Source: Tunturibacter psychrotolerans (lineage in GTDB: Bacteria > Acidobacteriota > Terriglobia > Terriglobales > Acidobacteriaceae). Taken from it: a stretch of 64,000 nucleotides of DNA. Shown in pieces: positions 62,734 through 64,000 of the stretch (position 1 is the stretch's first letter; each line of letters opens with the position of its first letter). The stretch is taken from positions 3,286,001-3,350,000 of the forward strand of contig NZ_CP132942.1 in NCBI RefSeq assembly GCF_040359615.1, written 5' to 3'. Under the pieces are notes generated by a model that saw nothing but the letters and a program-made list of their open reading frames with translations, was not told the origin of the DNA and made no database searches. The translations under genes were made by a program, and so were the position numbers.

Positions 62734-64000
62734 TCATTTCCAACTCCAGTTGGGCATGTCTGCTCCAGCGCCTGTGAGTTCATGTTTCTGTGTGCCGTCG
62801 GCGAGCATGGTCATGATCTTCATGTGAGCGGCTTTGCCATCGGGTGAGTTCGCATAGACGATGTGACGCCCGTCGGGGGACCATGAGGGGAAGTCGCAAC
62901 GGCCGCCATCGTGGGTGAGCTGGATCCAACGTTTCGTGGCGATCTCCATGACGTAGATGTCTTGTCCGCCGGGAGCTCCCGGGCCGTATTTACGATCCCA
63001 GGCGAAGGTGAGGAACTGTCCGTTGGGAGACCATGAGGGTGAAGTTGCGTAACCTCCGTCGGTCATACGCTGGACGTTGGAGCCGTCGATGTCCATGACG
63101 TAGAGCTGAGGAAGATTGGTGCGGCCACTGATCCAGGCGATCTGCGATCCAGTGCGTGGATTGAAGACGGGTGAGACATCGGGGCCGCGAAAGCTGGTGA
63201 TGCGGCGTGGCAGGGTGCCGTTGGCGTCAGAGATCCAGATCTCGGGATCACCGCTGCGCGAAGAGGAGTAAGCAATGTCCTTGCCGTTGGGCGACCATGC
63301 GGGAGAGAGGTTGGTTCCACCCACAGAGGCGAAGTTGACCATGCGGTTGAGGACCAGGGAGTACATCCGGATCTGAAAGCCGTCGTGGCCGAGCGATGAG
63401 AATGCGAGGCGTGAGTTGTCCGGCGAGATGCGAGGGGAGATGGAGACTGTACCGAGATGAGTGATAGCGTGCTGGTTGGCGCCGTCGTAGTCCATCTGCC
63501 AGATCTCTTTGTTCGCGCCTGTGAGCTTGACGTAGAAGATCTTCGATTCGGCGATGCCCTGACTGCCTCCGCTGAGACGGAAGATAATCTCGTCGGCAAA
63601 GCGGTGTGCGATCTGGCGGGCAGAATCGTCGCTTGCGTCTTCGTTGTACTGCTTGGCGAGTACTTGCGGGTATTGGAGATTTTTCGCGTCGAAGAGGAAG
63701 CCGTTGCAGATGATCTTGCTGCCCTGAACGCTGAAGTTGCCGAAGGCAACCATCGCGGCGGAGGTTGGCGCGTCGGCCCACTGTTGAATTTTGATTTCTG
63801 CGGGGGCGCCTGGAATGGCTTGCGGCAGGAGACTTTTGGAGACGATGTCGAAGATGCCTGCGTTGCTGAGGTCTGCGAACAAGGTCGTGTCGAAGGTGTG
63901 TTTGAAGGCCGTGGTTTGGGGATCAGCGGATGTGGGCTTGAAGTCAGCGACGGCTATGCGAATGTTAGAGACACCGCTGGACGTCTCGGTCTTAAAGCCT
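62734..64000 (-). CDS. tolB: Tol-Pal beta-propeller protein TolB, N-terminus cut off
   Basis: The frame is open to the right edge; the TTG at 63882 is not the start. Before it the frame reads SNIRIAVADFKPTSADPQTT and AFKHTFDTTLFADL, the TolB N-terminal domain. The six-bladed propeller follows with its WSPNGK/DIAYSS and WISDANG repeats (SPAWSPNGKDIAYSSSRSGD, ATSPSWSPNGQFLTFAWDR, FPSWSPDGRHIVYANSPDG). It ends MPNWSWK. TolB is the periplasmic Pal partner of the constriction machine. pal follows after 77 bases. The signal peptide lies outside the window. Confidence 0.95.
   Translation of the reverse strand, partial: GFKTETSSGVSNIRIAVADFKPTSADPQTTAFKHTFDTTLFADLSNAGIFDIVSKSLLPQAIPGAPAEIKIQQWADAPTSAAMVAFGNFSVQGSKIICNGFLFDAKNLQYPQVLAKQYNEDASDDSARQIAHRFADEIIFRLSGGSQGIAESKIFYVKLTGANKEIWQMDYDGANQHAITHLGTVSISPRISPDNSRLAFSSLGHDGFQIRMYSLVLNRMVNFASVGGTNLSPAWSPNGKDIAYSSSRSGDPEIWISDANGTLPRRITSFRGPDVSPVFNPRTGSQIAWISGRTNLPQLYVMDIDGSNVQRMTDGGYATSPSWSPNGQFLTFAWDRKYGPGAPGGQDIYVMEIATKRWIQLTHDGGRCDFPSWSPDGRHIVYANSPDGKAAHMKIMTMLADGTQKHELTGAGADMPNWSWK

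Noticed and set aside
63880..63882. TTG as the start of tolB
   Set aside because: The frame continues upstream with conserved TolB sequence to the window edge, so the gene is simply truncated.
1..64000. CRISPR arrays, tRNA or rRNA genes, insertion sequences, prophage or toxin-antitoxin modules
   Set aside because: No regularly spaced repeats, no cloverleaf or rRNA-like stretches, and no transposase, integrase or phage motifs were recognised on either strand.

Overview
The window looks like chromosomal DNA of an acidobacterium, most likely class Terriglobia (Granulicella/Edaphobacter/Terriglobus-like). This is inferred from gene content: an Oar-type carboxypeptidase-regulatory-domain TonB receptor, a DUF1800/DUF1501 pair, a PEP-CTERM protein, a Pal lipoprotein with an Ig-like insert, and many small VirB10-like or low-complexity secreted proteins. 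No marker gene fixes the species. The + strand is strongly G-rich over C almost everywhere, whichever strand is coding, except in one island around gadB.

1-14.3 kb (+ strand): a near-continuous flagellar operon in the order fliJ(partial)-fliK-flgD-flgE-fliL-fliN-like-fliO-fliP-fliQ-fliR-flhB-flhA-fliA-fliM-fliN. It encodes hook control and hook, the type III export gate, the class-3 sigma factor and the motor switch. The last gene overlaps fliN and encodes a protein with four cysteines and a MshEN-like (c-di-GMP-binding type) domain. It is the best candidate here for an undescribed flagellar control component.

14.4-19.5 kb (- strand): a peptidoglycan-binding exported protein, an HtrA/Deg protease, a DMT permease and an amidohydrolase. 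19.9-22.7 kb (+): glutamate decarboxylase and a secreted protein. This island has reversed GC skew, an imperfect direct repeat flanking gadB, and a perfect 18-bp inverted repeat at its right end.

22.8-27.6 kb (-): a secreted VirB10-like protein, an esterase, an M20 peptidase and truA. REP-like sequence lies inside the reading frames of both M20 and truA, and a decayed copy of the M20 C-terminus lies beside another repeat piece. 28-33.5 kb: a TolC-family protein, a PEP-CTERM protein and a YyaL/DUF255 thioredoxin-fold protein.

33.6-43.4 kb: a large TonB receptor-like protein, a multicopper oxidase with an Ig-like tail, an MscS channel, a small exported protein and a subtilisin. 43.6-52.1 kb (+): a K+-independent type H+-pyrophosphatase, a fused 2-oxoacid dehydrogenase E1, and the DUF1800/DUF1501 pair.

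52.3-64 kb: DoxX, an alpha/beta hydrolase without a visible nucleophile, a Rieske ferredoxin, a 40-residue exported His-rich peptide gene with its own terminator, carA-carB, a membrane protein, a DapA-fold protein lacking the Schiff-base lysine, and cpoB/pal/tolB of the Tol-Pal envelope system. tolB runs off the right edge.
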